Positions 10,988 to 24,600 of a DNA stretch of 64,000 nucleotides are shown here, piece by piece. Source of the stretch: Triops longicaudatus (lineage: Eukaryota; Arthropoda; Branchiopoda; Notostraca; Triopsidae); NCBI GenBank assembly GCA_022885665.1, contig JAGQDJ010000031.1, positions 922,774 through 986,773 of the forward strand. Reading direction: 5' to 3'. The notes under the pieces are model-generated. The model ran no database searches. It was given only the letters and a program-made list of their open reading frames with translations, and was not told the DNA's origin. The translations under genes were made by a program, and so were the position numbers. Position 1 is the stretch's first letter, and each line of letters begins with the position of its first letter.

Positions 10988-13900
10988 TTAGGAAGGGGCG
11001 TGGTCACGGTCTTGATGCTCTGCTATTAACCGGCTTTCGAAAAGACATAATCCTCGATGAATAAATTCGTACTGTTCCGCAGTTTGGACCATACCTCCTC
11101 TAAAAAGACAATTGGAAATCAATACAAGGTATTGTCACAAATCTCAAAATTTAGCATAGTATTCACACAACAGTAAAAAATAAACAACGCTGCAAAAATA
11201 TTGTAACTGATTCGAAATAATAACAAAATTAAGAGAAATGCGGAATAGTTACAATAAAAGGACAGAAAATGGTAGACGATACTGAAGAGCAAGAACTCTG
11301 CAAAAAGAAAACAGTAATTAACAACTCAATTAAGTATAACTCGAAACTGAAGAATTGTGACGATCATATTTGAAAATGAAACTTAGAAGTGTAATATGAT
11401 ATTGAGTCTCTTTCGAGACATCGTTGGTCTTAAAAAAGAACAAGCAAACTCCAAGACGAAAGTTAATTATGTATAATGACTAATGAAGTATGTTCACAAA
11501 GGTACGATTTAAAAGCTGTAAAAAAGTATGTAATACTGGATATCCAAGGCTTGTTTTCAATTAAGTTTAAATCTTAGTATAAAATGGAATCAAAGACTTC
11601 ACTTTCGTTACCTGTCACCGCGCAAAGAACAAACAATACCGAGGACATCGACGCTTCCAGTTTTGAGCAGTTGCTGAATCCCTAAGCAGAGAGCGATAAA
11701 ACATCCCGTGCGGCCCAGACCGGCTGAACAATGGACTATTAGAGGACCCGCCTCTTGAGTGTATCTTTCCAGACGAAGCTGTTCCACATGCACAGCTAAA
11801 TCCACCAACGTCTGAGGATTATCCGGCGTTTTATGGTCCGCCCAATCAGTATACCAGTAATGCAAAACTTCATGCTCCACCTTCTGGCACTGTAAAGGAT
11901 ATACAATGTATATTACAATCTGCATCTGATTACAAGCACACGTGTAAAATAAAACTCCGTTTTCATTATATTTCGTTCGAGAGCTACAAACAGTTGCAAG
12001 CGCGATACGAAATAAATATGCAAACATAAAATAGTGAACAAGTCCAATTTTTACTCTACGTTTAATGTCGCACGAGACTAGAATCTATTTCGTGACATCC
12101 ATCTTAACCCAGGACCCATTTTATGACGTACAGCAAAATAATCAACCTGATATCCGTTTCTTATACCGTCGAAATTCGAACGTTAGCGATGCAGTTTTAG
12201 GTGACGTTAATGTTCTTTTAGAGTGTCAACGGGAAAAAATGTGAACATGGTCAAAATGTCTTGGAATGACGCTAGCAAGACAAAAACCTGAAGACACTCG
12301 ACTTTACATATGGCGGAAATGAACAAGATCGTCAATAGGCAAGAGCGTAGAAAGGTACCATTTTTATGGAATAGGAGTAGACAGTGCAACTCAAAAATGT
12401 GCTATCGAGTTTGATCTCCAGACAACGTAGACAGCAAACTTACTGACGTCAGCTTACTTCCCAACGGAGTAAAACGGAAGAACACGAAGCATCCTTTGCT
12501 TTTACTTTGTTAATAAACAAAACTTTTCCTTCAAAAGTCTACCGAGTTCGTCATCGTATGTCGAATATGTTACTTGTTCAGCATGAATTAATGTATGCTT
12601 ATCAATTTATGCGAGATTACGTGGTTTCTATTGCAGCAGTGGATGAAAAACTAATTACCTCAACTCGGAGTTTCCTGAGCGTGTACCCTGGACAAGTAAG
12701 GACTTCCAAGACGCTAACGCTGATTGAGCCATAGACCACAGCTACGCCTTCTTGATCCGGCAAGTACGTTTCACACTTTGTCCGCCCACCTTCAACGCAT
12801 TTCGTAATCATAACAATCACCGGAGAACGCTCGCTGAACACCATGAGCCAGAAATCCTCCACCGTGTGTGGCAAAGGACCTTGCGTGGCGATAAAGGCTG
12901 GACGTGATTCAGCTGGGCGCTGTTGCATAGGGGCACACTAAATATGACACAAGCATTATTTGAAATGTTCGAACTAACACTACGTTAAGAAAACAGCCAG
13001 ATTAAGCTGCTACTATTTTGACACACTACTGAACTAATCAATTAATTTAAACTTCCGAAAGAATCAATTCTGAAAAAAATAATCTAAAGATTAGAACTAA
13101 CTAGTCGATACATACAAAATAGGAAAAAAAAGGAAACGTACTTTAATATAATTGGCATTGATATAAGCTCCTAGAGGAGAGCCGCTGGGTAACCGCACAC
13201 GGCTATGAGCATTAGGAATAACGCAGTGGTAACGGTTTTTCAAACCACTTCCTTCAACTTCAACCGTTTCCTGCAAGTTCGTCGGGATAGACCAGAATTC
13301 CGCATGGAGTGTGCGAACATCCTGGCAACAATCCCGCAACGCTTGACGCGTCAACACGTGGCTGGCTGTTCTCAAAAACTGCTCCGTCGGACTGTTCCAT
13401 AAAAAAAATCAATTCATATGCTCAATAGCATGTCACGAATGCTAAGTCGTCCAATACATTTTAGCAGAAACTTGTCGAGCAAACAAACGAACCAGTGGTT
13501 TCAGAATTCATTAAAGACGTCCAACTACAAAAACTAGGTTAACTCTCTTTGTGGCACTATTTACAGCGGCGACATGAGGAGTAGTGCACTGCATGACAAA
13601 AATTATAATGTTCTAATGTTTTTAATGGGTTGTTATGTCGTCCGTGCAAGTTGGCCTAACGTTTCTAAATGTAAGTGGATTCTACGTCAAAACAGCTCTT
13701 AAAACTGCCTTACTTATCGCGAGGTCCAGTGACGGAGGCTACATTTTGGTCTTCTAAAGGTTTTAGAGCGATGGTTAACGAATGGCTCGAGCCACGGCGT
13801 TCTTGCAACTTACGGCAGCGAACAATACTACGGGAAGGCGACGCAGTGGCGCTGTTGCATTCACTCGAGGGTAACTGAGCACGTTGTGGACTGGAACTCA

Positions 13901-15619
13901 GAGCCGGGCTCTCATCCAGCTGATGGTGGTGGCTACTGGGGGTGTTTGCATGAGGGTTCAGCGTCAGGTGCTGGAAGGCGGAGACAAAAGGTAAAGACTC
14001 GGTTATAAGTGAAGAAGCTTCTTCTTGTCTACTGCTGCGTTCCCAGTCCTCCATGGGAAGAACACATTCATTCTGCTGTGACAGCAGGCTGACAGATATG
14101 AATGGCGACGATTGGTCCGGTTCGGCTACGAGAAGCACGGGGAGCGGAATGGGCGTGGTGGAATTAAACCAGGAGGACGAGGGCTCTGATGAAGGAGAGG
14201 TGGCGGTGGTTGAAGTTAAGAACTGCAGCTTGGCCGGGAGAGGTTGGACGGCATTGGAGGCGGGCGTTAAAGGCTGCTCGACCAAGGGATGGTACACCCA
14301 TTGCTCGGACAAGCCCAGTGCTGCAAATGGGCGACTCTTCCTGTCGTGTTGCTTCAAATAAAATGCCTGGCAAAGGGAAAATCAAGACACTATTTAGTCA
14401 ATCGTATGAGTGTTAATTTTTGGGCTATTTTGACATTTCGAAGGTTAATTTTCTACTTTGTTAAGAATGGTCTTAATAATTTTTCCACTTTTCTCAGAAA
14501 CTACGAAATTACTTACGAAAATTTTAAGTAAATATTAAATTACTATTAAGCAGATTTCTGAACTAATTAAAGAAAATTCCTTGTGCATTTTGTTTAAAAA
14601 AATCTGAAATGAAAGAACGACAATATTAAGAAAAATCACTGTTAATACGAGCCAGTCTAATAAAATAAAGAAGCTTTAAAAAAAATACCACTACTGTTTC
14701 TTCAAATTTACTGCGCGATACCATTGCATTCTTAAAACCTTGATATTCTTAAAATCTCGAAAATTTGTGTGTAGATCTCTGGAATGCCAAAATAACATTC
14801 ACAAATATTATGTAACCTTTTTGGATTTTGGATGTCGTTTTTGTTTTTTCTTTTTGGGAAAAAAATACTCGTTCATTTGGTTTCCATTTCAAGCCATTTA
14901 ACAGTTCGTTTGAGTTTAGAGTACTTCCTTAGAATTCAGAGCTTTTCTCAGGCTTCGTAAGGTTTCCTAAACTAGTACTGCAAAATTCTTTCCCATTAGG
15001 AACGAGTGGGTGAAGAAGAACGTGAGGAAATGAGTTTACCAGGAAGAGTATGAGGATAAGGGCGATGCAAGCGTAAATGGACAAAATAACAAATTGGATG
15101 TGAGCCCACAAGGCTTCTTCAATGGCGGTGATTTGTACTGGTGGCTGGGCAGAAGTTAACGAGGAGCTGGGGTAACGACTATTGTTGGCGTCCTTTGAAC
15201 TTAAGTAAGATAATGGGAAATGCAAATCAGAAACCGACCACTCAGGAGGCAAATCTTGGACTGGCGACGATGACGAAGGGCCATAAAGTAATTGGTACAG
15301 CCAAGAATTACGAGTCAAAGGGGACGAAGAAGGTGGAACAGGGAAGGTGTCTTCTTCTCCTAATAATTCCATCGATTCACGACAACCTAGAAAGAGATTG
15401 TAAAAATAAATGAGACTAGGGTTTCCAGAGAACGCAAATTTAAAGGTGCTAAACTTATTTCCAGGATACTAAAAAAACTGGGAAAACGGTGAAAAGGAAA
15501 AGTTTGTAGTAAATGTCACACCGGTGACGGCATGCAAGGAATAGGAATGAAAGAAAATAATGAAAAAAAACTCAAGAAAGCCTACTTACTGTCCCATGTT
15601 TTTGACACTGCCGAAGACT
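10988..15619 (-). CDS. PTPRR: Receptor-type KIM-family protein tyrosine phosphatase (PTPRR-like), 5'-incomplete
   Basis: Exons in transcript order: 15590-15619 (a 30-nt microexon), 15040-15386, 13714-14366, 13142-13391, 12659-12937, 11612-11889, 10988-11099. Phases agree throughout and about 648 residues are visible. A membrane span (FVILSIYACIALILILFL plus AFYL) lies near residues 102-126. A long Ser/Pro-rich juxtamembrane part ends in the kinase-interaction motif LQERRGSSHSLTIALK, whose RRGS serine corresponds to the PKA site that controls MAPK docking in this family. The catalytic domain shows EFWSIPTN, KNRYHCVIPNAHSR, YINANYIK, FIATQGP, the P-loop VHCSAGLGRTGCFIA and the Q-loop GGMVQTAEQYEF. 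Family members (PTPRR, PTPN5, PTPN7) bind and dephosphorylate ERK and p38. The WPD loop reads WAD (YTDWADHKTPD). The signal peptide and first exon(s), upstream of 15619, were not found. Confidence 0.9.
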
Positions 15620-18600
15620 CTGGAATAAAAGTGCAAAGAATAAAAAGCGCCTAGCCTTTACCTACTGGAAAAGTATAAAAATCTACGGTGAAAAAAGTCA
15701 ATGACAAAATAAGTTTGTTGTTATCTGTAACGTTTGGCCACTCCCATCACAGCGGTTTGGCTGACTGCCTTCAAACGAGGCCAAAAGCGACGCTTCACAC
15801 GACTGAGAAACAATGTAGGAAGTCTGGAAGACGCATGTCTAGGGATTTTAAATTAAACGTACTGACAATGAAGCTCTTTCAGGTGAGAGGTTATACAACC
15901 CATATTAAACGAACATATAATTGAATTTTCTAAAGATAAAATTTGAGGATATACACCGTACAGTTTCGTTATGCGCGATTTTCTCGAGCAAGAATGCCCC
16001 TTCGCTCAAACAGTGAGCAGCCTTGAATAATTGAGGGCTCATATTACGCGGGAATAGCGTCTCATTTAACAAAACTGGACTAGAATTTTTTCCCAACCTT
16101 GAAAATTATTTTGTCAAACTGTAAACAATTTGTGTAGCTTTAAACGTCGAACGAATAAACGACTCTCGATTAAAAGATGAGAAAGGTTTTCGAATTAATC
16201 AGAAGTTAAAGGTTTTCTGTCAAATATGATTCGTTGTTATGCAATTACTATAATATAATCCGTCGTATCCACTAGGACTCTGATCCTAGGCTTGGTAAGC
16301 AAATGTAAGGTTAATCTGGAAAAATAAAACAATTGCAGACAGGAAGAAGTCGCAAAAGAGAATTAAAGGAATGTCGATGTTCTGCTGTATTTATTTGAAT
16401 TATTTATTCAGGTAGTTATGAGTAATTTTCTATAACGATCGTACTGTCGTTTTGAATATTACACATTTTTCTTACGATGCAAAAGAAAAAGACAATTTCG
16501 AGGTAACGAAAAGTTGCCGAAATTATTGTCAAACGGCGACTTGCAAGGCAAAATTAATCGTTCATTGATGACACAGAAAACTTTTAAATTTTAATTAAAA
16601 TCACGTGAGAATCTCCCACTTAAATGTTTTCGCTATTTATAATTTTATTAAAAAAGATTTTGCAACAGCGCCTGTAATTCCCAACTATCTTAGTTGTTTT
16701 ACATCACTGGTCTTAAATCTGCCACCTTCAAAAATGAAAATGTCAGTTTCGGCGTAACGCTTTCTTTAAGCATGATTCCTTTATTTGTAGTTCACGTCGC
16801 TCTTTTTATATCCGTATTAATTACATAAAAGTATTTGGTGTATTTCAAGCGAATTAATCAGTGTAGTTTTGTGGTGTAAATTCGCTCAGATCGTTCTTTA
16901 GAAATGTGCTAAAGCACCTTTTTCACTCTGCACGCCACCTACTGATAGTATAGCGAGCCTTACGTAACGTACAGCGATTGTTTTAAAATCTCGAACCACG
17001 TTGCAGTGTTCCTCGCGGGATGGCGAAGGTGAATCAATGATGATCTATCAAGGTCTAGGCCCCTGGTCGATGGGGAAGGCAGGACTTCAGAAAGAGTTGT
17101 ATAGCTTACGTAGGTAACCCCTGGTGTTGTCGTTTTACGAATTGTCAGCTGTCAGGTGTGTTACTTTTAATCCTGCCTTTCGTGACCTCTTTTATATTTG
17201 CTTCCGATCAACGTCTCGGTAAATAAGGGTAAGTCGAATATTGGTCCCATTTTTTCCTCAGTAGATTTACACGAGATAAAAAAGGAACGCTGTGCGTATA
17301 TTCCCAAAGAAGAGCCACGAGCCATAATCACGGAAAATAGAACGACTTTAAATAGAAGTAAAGTACGGCATTTGTGTTGCGAACCTTTCAAAACTCGTGC
17401 GATACTCTTCGATATTGACCCGTCGCGTTTTCTTCCTATTGTCGCTTACAATGCTATCGTTGTAAACGTGTATCTGTCAAGGGCGGGCTTTTTGCGTATG
17501 ACCTCCACTGCGCTTTAAATCCCTTCCCCTAACATGCGGAAAGTACTTTTCAGACCCCGTAGGAAAGTAATTCTGCAACGAAGTTACTGACGCATAAGCG
17601 AATCTTTTCAAGCCGACAGGTATTCGACTTTTGGATTTCTTTCATAACCAAACTTCCGCATTATTATAGTCAATTTTCACCCTTTTCGTAACCGCTGAAT
17701 CAAAGTTTCACTTCCAATGAAGGCACGACCGAAATTCCTCAACTTTGTCTCGAATACTCCGCCGGCCAAGTGAACGTCAAATGACCGGCCAATGACCTTA
17801 TCACTTCGCTTCTGTAGTCTGGTAGTAGAGCTGCTTCAGCGTCTAGGTTCGGTGACTTTTTCAATGTCTTTGCGTCTAGCTTTTGAATAAGAGAGATTGA
17901 TTATTTTTGTGTATTGTTTATTTATTTTTATGGATATAATAATATTTATAATAAAAGCTTCACAAGTAACCTTGGTAGTACATTGTTAGTACTTCTAATC
18001 CGGGTGAACAGGTGCAACCTGTAGATTCATCCAGAATCTCCAGTGGCCAATTTAAATCTTATAAACAACGTTACCTGTTCGTTGTTGCAGAATCTCTGAG
18101 AATATCTTGGCCATGACCGCGAATAGCCTTTCACTCTCATTGAGCGCTCCTGTGACAGTGAGTTCATTCTCAGGTAATTATTTTGGTCATAGCCTCCACT
18201 GGGGTCGCGTTTGATGCTCTTGCCTTGTGCCTCCATTAATGTCCGAAAAAGAACGCTATTGTCTCCCGTGGAGTTGGTCAATTTTAGTCGGAAATTCGCA
18301 TCACAAAGACGCGTATATGTCGCTTGAGATTTATCTCTTCCTGGTTTTAGGCATCTTAGAACGGGAGAAAATCATTCTGGCTTGCATTTCTTATTAGTTT
18401 GGACTAGTCTCCACTGATTTCGCGAGGACTTCATTGTCTCGTACATGAAAGAATGTCCGAAAGCAAGTTGCCTAATATTCCCGTCCACATAGCACCGACG
18501 CTAGTTGATCAGAAGAAATGCACGTGATCGCTTAAGGCTTACCTTTAAAAATGTACAGAAGAACCTTAGTTTAATAAGGTAATATATTCAAGTTTCGCAC

Positions 18601-21600
18601 GTCCATATTTAGCTTGTAATGCGAATCATAGTGGATAAGCGTGCGGTTAGCTCAAATACATTTGGAAAATAGAGAAACGGTATTCTTTGCGTTCTATTTT
18701 GCCGGTTACAGCGGAGATTCAGAGGCAACAGCCGACTTAATTGTTCTGGCTGACCGTTGTCCTGCGTACAGTACTTATTCATCATGGTTACCGGAGATGG
18801 TTAGGGCTTACACGAGGTTTATTTGACGGATGTATGGGTAAAACCGCAATTGTGGTGGTAATTTGGGGCGTTTAACGTATGAAAGTCAATTGCCTTAGGA
18901 TAATCAACATGTGAAGAATGGAATTGAATTGTTGCTGAATTTTAGGGTGAGTAGGTTAGCCACGTCATCATCACGCCACTTGGGTCGAGTTACACATTTT
19001 CTAGGTCACAGATACGCACCTTTGCGATTCATTGGGAAGAAACTTTTGAGGGTCGATTAGCATAACAGACAACCATAGAACCTGCCCGTAAGGTCTTTTT
19101 GGGGGAAGGAGGGAAGGCTGTCCAGGTTGGGATTAGACGTTAGAGACCAGTTTGATACAGTATACGTGTACTGGGAAGCATCGTTTACAACAAGACTAAC
19201 GGGAAAGTTGCTGGATTGAGGCCTTTTCTTTGCCGTGAGTTCTCTTGCCCGTTTGCTCAATGGGTGAACATGGGAGGCGGAAAAGACGAAAAAGAACCAA
19301 CAGGGAGCCAAGGGTAAGAAATCAGACTTTCACTACTCAGTATTGCAACTCTTACTCTTGCTATACATTCCAGGCCTGAAACATGCATTTAATCGGTTAT
19401 TGTGATGACTTGAGCCGTCGCAGTTCTGAGCTGAGTTGAGATTTGCACAACTTGACACGAGCTTGCTGCAACATTGAACTTTTTTCCCCCTCGTTCTTCA
19501 TTGGGAAATTCGTATTTCTGCTCATTATTCGTTCAGAAATTCATATTTCTGGTCGGAAGGGACTTTACATAAAAAAGCGAATCGTGGAATCCTCATACCA
19601 TTTGCGCCCTAAGCTTTTCTTCCATTGTGGTAGCACCACGTTAGTTAATAGACACATATCTTCATTGACGGATGGGATTAGCTGTTGCGTTAGTAAGACA
19701 ACTGCTTACACATGTTAGAAAGTTTGCAAGTAAGTAATCCACCTGACAAGAAAGTCATTTTGTGCTACTTCTAAAAACGAAAAACGCACCTCAAAATCCG
19801 GAATTTGGATATCCCTCTGGGCTCTGCGTAAGAAGTGCATCACGAATTATGGAGTTCGCTTTTTTACATTAACCTAAAAGCGCATTTTCAGGTTAGTATT
19901 TCTAACGCGGACGGCGTATGCAAATGCTCCGTGAAATGGCAAAGAAAGGGGGCGTTGCAGAAAACTCGTTTCGCGAAAAGTTTTCCAAGGTAACTCGCTT
20001 GGCCCTTACGGATTAAACGAAGTATAAAGTAGGTCGGTGTGGTGAGCATTATTTAAATGTGGCTCTAGAGGCGGTTAAAAGGCCTCTTCAATAAAAATAG
20101 ATCACAGAGGAAAAAAAATCTCCTATGCCGCCGCACTTGTTGGCTTTTGCGGGTTTCCTTATGTAGCGTAGGAGAAAGTTGACCGAGCCTCCTCAGTGGA
20201 ATGTGTGTCTTCTCCAATAGCGTTATAGCTTTTGTGGGTTGTTTTATGAACTGTATTCTTCGTAAGTCTTCCACGTCGGACGATACAAGTGACGTTATAG
20301 CGCTGCTTTTGGATCGTAAAAAAAAAGAGGATACTGAATTGGCACACCTAAGAGCCCAAGGTCTGGGTAATTTTGCCTTAAGATACAGCGGAGAGAGCAG
20401 GCAATCTGTGTAAGGCCAAAAAATCCAGTCGTACCCATCGCTTTCATGTGCTATCGTTTTCGTGAAGATTTTTTGGGACAACCCATTCGATTCAGGGAGG
20501 AGACGACCTTTACCCATTGACCAACATTCACTTTCACCTCTTTGGTATGCCAGACAAAGGTGAAACTAGGATCTGCACTTGGCGAGGGAAAACCATTATT
20601 TAACCGGATTTTAGAGGGGAAATCCTTCCCTTTTCGTGCCCCTTGAGCTATTTTTTCTTGAAAATATACAATTTTATTGGGGCTACGTGAGCTAATACTT
20701 ATGCTCCTAAATGCAACACATACGCTTACAGTTGATACATCAAAACTTGAAGAGTTCGTTCCCAGTTCATGTAAATGTCTACGTATTCTCGGTTTCTTCC
20801 AGATTTGTCCCAAAAAAATTAATTTCGATACTGTCCCCAGTAAGTGGAATGGCAGTGATTGCGTAACAAGGAAGTGAAAAAGCTTAAGGAAAAACTATTT
20901 TTTCCATTTTTAATTGGCTTCCACTTTGGATTCGATTTAATAGAACGAAGTATTACAGTTTTGCGATTTAATACTACAAAGTAGTAGAAGAAAGAGAAAA
21001 ATGAAGGAGAAAAATGGTGAAGTTGAAGGTTATGAAAAAATGAAGGTACCATGGTTATTATATAAAAGGTCTGTGATACAGTGTAACAGGAATCGTGTCA
21101 TTCTTGTCTTTGAAGACGTGATAACTCTTTTGTTCCATTCAAACCGGTGACGTTTCTTTATAGTTTTTTCACAATAACGCACGAAACACTTGTACGTGGC
21201 AGTTTGCGTAAAGTTAATCATCTGCACAATTATTTCCGTAGCGTTAGTCATGTCTGTGACAGCGTAGCTATAAAACCTTGAGGAACGCGTCCTATTATTG
21301 AGAGACGAATCCGGTAGTGGTGTGTACAATACGCCACCTTTATTCGTTGCGAGCAACAAACGGATGACAATGATACATTCTGTAATAGTTCCTATTCGTA
21401 TAAATAAATTTTTTATTTCTATTTTTGCAAAGTAATAGTGTAATGATTTTTGGCCACTCTCCAGTTCTAGAGCCCAAACGATTAATTCAAAAGTGAAAAA
21501 GAAAAAAAAAATGAAAGTGCGCTAAAATGTTCAGGCATGTGCTAGAAATTTTTCACCTGAGTTGTATGCTTGCCATATTTTAATTCTGCAAACAGACCAC

Positions 21601-24600
21601 ATTAAAATGAAGAAGTCGCCGAACCAGTGACTGAACTTTGGTGCATACTGGTTCGCGTCGCTCAATACAGGGAGTAATTATTCATAAATCAATTCAGCAA
21701 GACGAGTACACAACACTTGATGAACCAAAACTGAACCGCAGGACGGCTGAATCACCATTTCAGTGCGGTCAGCAATTTCGGCGGTCACCGTGGCCGTTTT
21801 TAAGGGAATTGATCATCCCTTTGATGTTTACCTGTATATTTCACAACTCAATTTCTATTCTGGTTGCAAGCAACTTGTGTTGCGATATTCTTACAAGACA
21901 TCCATAATTTCGTGTAAAGTAATAGATTATGAGTAGAGTCCCAGAGAATTAGTTTTGGGAGGTACAGATTCGGTTTTGTATTTAGTTATGGAACTGAGTG
22001 ACTTAAGATCTGTTTGGGAAAACACCGAGTTCCTGTGTGACATCACAAATAATGCTTCGGATGAGTAGCTTTATTTGAGTATCTTTTCAGCACACTGATC
22101 TGTGTCTTACAGAGATAAGTTGTTAGATTATCTCTACCCGACATACTCTGTAATTCTTTTGTTTACATATTTATTTCACGGTGCAACACAATCAAAATGC
22201 AAGTAATTTGCGTTGTATTTAAGAAGGAACATAACCATAAAGCAAACAATTGTATAACGTTTTGAATCGGTATAGAATCATGCAGTTATGGGTATTGTGT
22301 CTAAAATGGATCTAGATATGACCATAAACGTGCGAAACATTTAATTGTTAAGTTTGGTAAGGTAATGGAGGTTCCGCCATTTTCTTTTACTAAATTAAAA
22401 AGAGGGGTGCCAAGAAAACCGTGTTGTGCACAGTATACACAACAAAAAAATGACGTCAAGTGTCCTTCAATAATAACACAGCAGCTTTGTAATGCCTTCG
22501 AGTGACGCAAACTATACCTATGCAATACAATACTGTCGTGCTGGTACAGGAAGTATAAAAAGGAATAGTAACGTAAGAATCACCATTGTTGTTTTCTTCC
22601 GGCGTGGGTATCAATTTGCAGTATATTCGCATTTCTTCCCTTTGGCACTTTTATTACTCTCGTTTTTCCTCAGACAAAGCTTCAAATTAGACAATTGTTC
22701 AGAAGCAATTCTGAATTTTTTCCCATCTCACGCAAAAATAATTTGCCGCTTCCATAAAGTGCTTCAATTCGTTCCTTGTCGTTATTCGTATTTTGCAGAA
22801 TTTCTGCGCTAGACGATTGGTTACTTAGCTCGGAGGGACAAACAAATAACATACTTAGCTATTAGTTTCTTCCGCTTCCTAATTGGAACGAATTTGCGTT
22901 CCATCTAATTTTAACCATAAACTTCAACCTTCATCCAACCTTCTTCGCAATAATCTTCTGAAGAAACTTGGATAGCTTGAAAAATTCTTTTGCGAAAACA
23001 GTTCCACTCGAAGACACAGCGTTCTTATAAAACTATTCTAAGTGAAGCTATAAAAATATTTCTTATCGGATGGAGGAACTTTCGAGTTCACTTTTTTTCC
23101 ACCCGTTGGCCTAATTAAGTGAGTTTTTATAGTTGTGTACACTTTTTTCACTTCCTTGGTTTCCTTGTTGCTTTATTTCCTCGAGATCCACAACCAGGAG
23201 AAATTTATAAGGACAAAACATGTTCTGGATTTTTTTTTCGTTACACGTACTCCTTTATTATTTGTTTGCTTCTTTCGTGCGTTTGTGGGTACTGACGCAT
23301 CACAGATGAACGATTTTCTAATACGATTCGTAACCAAAACTAGTACGACGAGCAGTTAGGTTTTCATGAAATTCCCGTTACTGCTTGGACATCTTTGGTC
23401 GTTTCCACCACCAACTCATGTTCCAAAAAGTTTCCCCCACCCTTGTGTTCACAGTTCCGCGTGAGCGAGTCTCATCAGTCCCGTTACCTACTTGGGCAGA
23501 CGGGAGTTTTCCTTCCTTCTTCTCAAGGTATATGCGTATGCTTAAGGCCCAGGACAAAAACGCTCGCTCACAGCTTTGAAAGCTAGCACCCTGCGGCTTT
23601 TTTCTTTCATTTATGGCAAGTTTCGAGTTTGGAAAACGAACGGGACATCTCCCCAGCTCCTATAACCGCCCATCGTGCGTACTCACCCAGGTACAAGAGT
23701 CGCACTATATGTCAACCTGCTATAACGCGAATTTTAAAACTTTCGCTGTAGTGCCGCTTTTTGCGAAAGTTATCGGGCAACGCAGTTTGGAACGACGAGA
23801 GTAGTAACGCTACTGAAAGTACGATTGTGTAGTCGCGCATAAAAATGGGCTGAAGCAGCCGCTGGGAGACGCTACGTTTATAATATAAACCAAAATTTTT
23901 CTGTCATTTTTGTTACTCAGAAAATTTCGCAAAAACTCTAGGGCCTCTTAGGGACGCATCGCTGGCGTAATCTGCGTTTCCCCAGGTAGGAGAAGCAGTC
24001 GGTTTGAGCGAAGGGGGCGTTGATAGGGATGGTTGAAAAAGGACCTAATGTGACACCTGTGGAAGGGGCGGAGCTTGGTTGCAAAGCTGTTCGTAAAAAG
24101 GCTGCTGCGCTCTTAACTTTCCTGTCAGTTGCCAGGAGTGACTTAGCAAGGGAGGTGCACATCTCTGGATTCTTTCGTTACCTATTTGGAAAGGAAAACA
24201 GGTTCTTAACATTGCTCGCATTCCTTGATTTCTCCAAACCAACAAAAAAAAGTGTCAGTGTCGTCTTATAGTGTGCTAGTGCAAACGCTTTTTCAGTTAA
24301 TTCTTGTGGACACGATGAACACTTGTTGAGCAAGCTTTACGTCACTGTTAACGGATTTTTGCTGCCGCTTACGGTTAAACGATTGAGGAACCCAATTGAA
24401 CAGGTAATAAGCGCCATTTTCACCTGTCGGAGAATTCCTGTGGCATTCGTCTTTTTGCTGATTCCTATCCCAGACTTCGCTGTCCAGTAAATCCTAGGAC
24501 ATTAACCTTCCCTAAAATTTATATCCCGGGATGTTTTAAACAAGTTCTGGGACGCCGACTAGTTTCTTTCAGTACGTTCACGTCTTGGGATTTATTGAAC

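Noticed and set aside
18067..18345. Minus-strand island with exon-like borders; one frame (ELTVTGALNESERLFAVMAK) vaguely resembles the end of a KH domain
   Set aside because: The KH-like frame is preceded by an in-frame stop, the long open frame is different, and the acceptor is poor. Could be a decayed fragment, but not supportable.
19057..19335. Minus-strand frame with a hydrophobic start (LAPCWFFFVFSAS), considered as the missing signal-peptide exon of the phosphatase
   Set aside because: No ATG in frame and the donor phase does not fit the 30-nt microexon.
20065..20517. 150-codon minus-strand frame and an overlapping plus-strand exon-like frame (20246-20366, ending at a GTAATT donor)
   Set aside because: Two overlapping candidates on opposite strands, neither with homology.
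21030..21359. Minus-strand frame with a stretch like an Ig strand (ATYKCFVRYC)
   Set aside because: No first Ig cysteine or tryptophan, no start codon, AT-rich; similarity could be chance.
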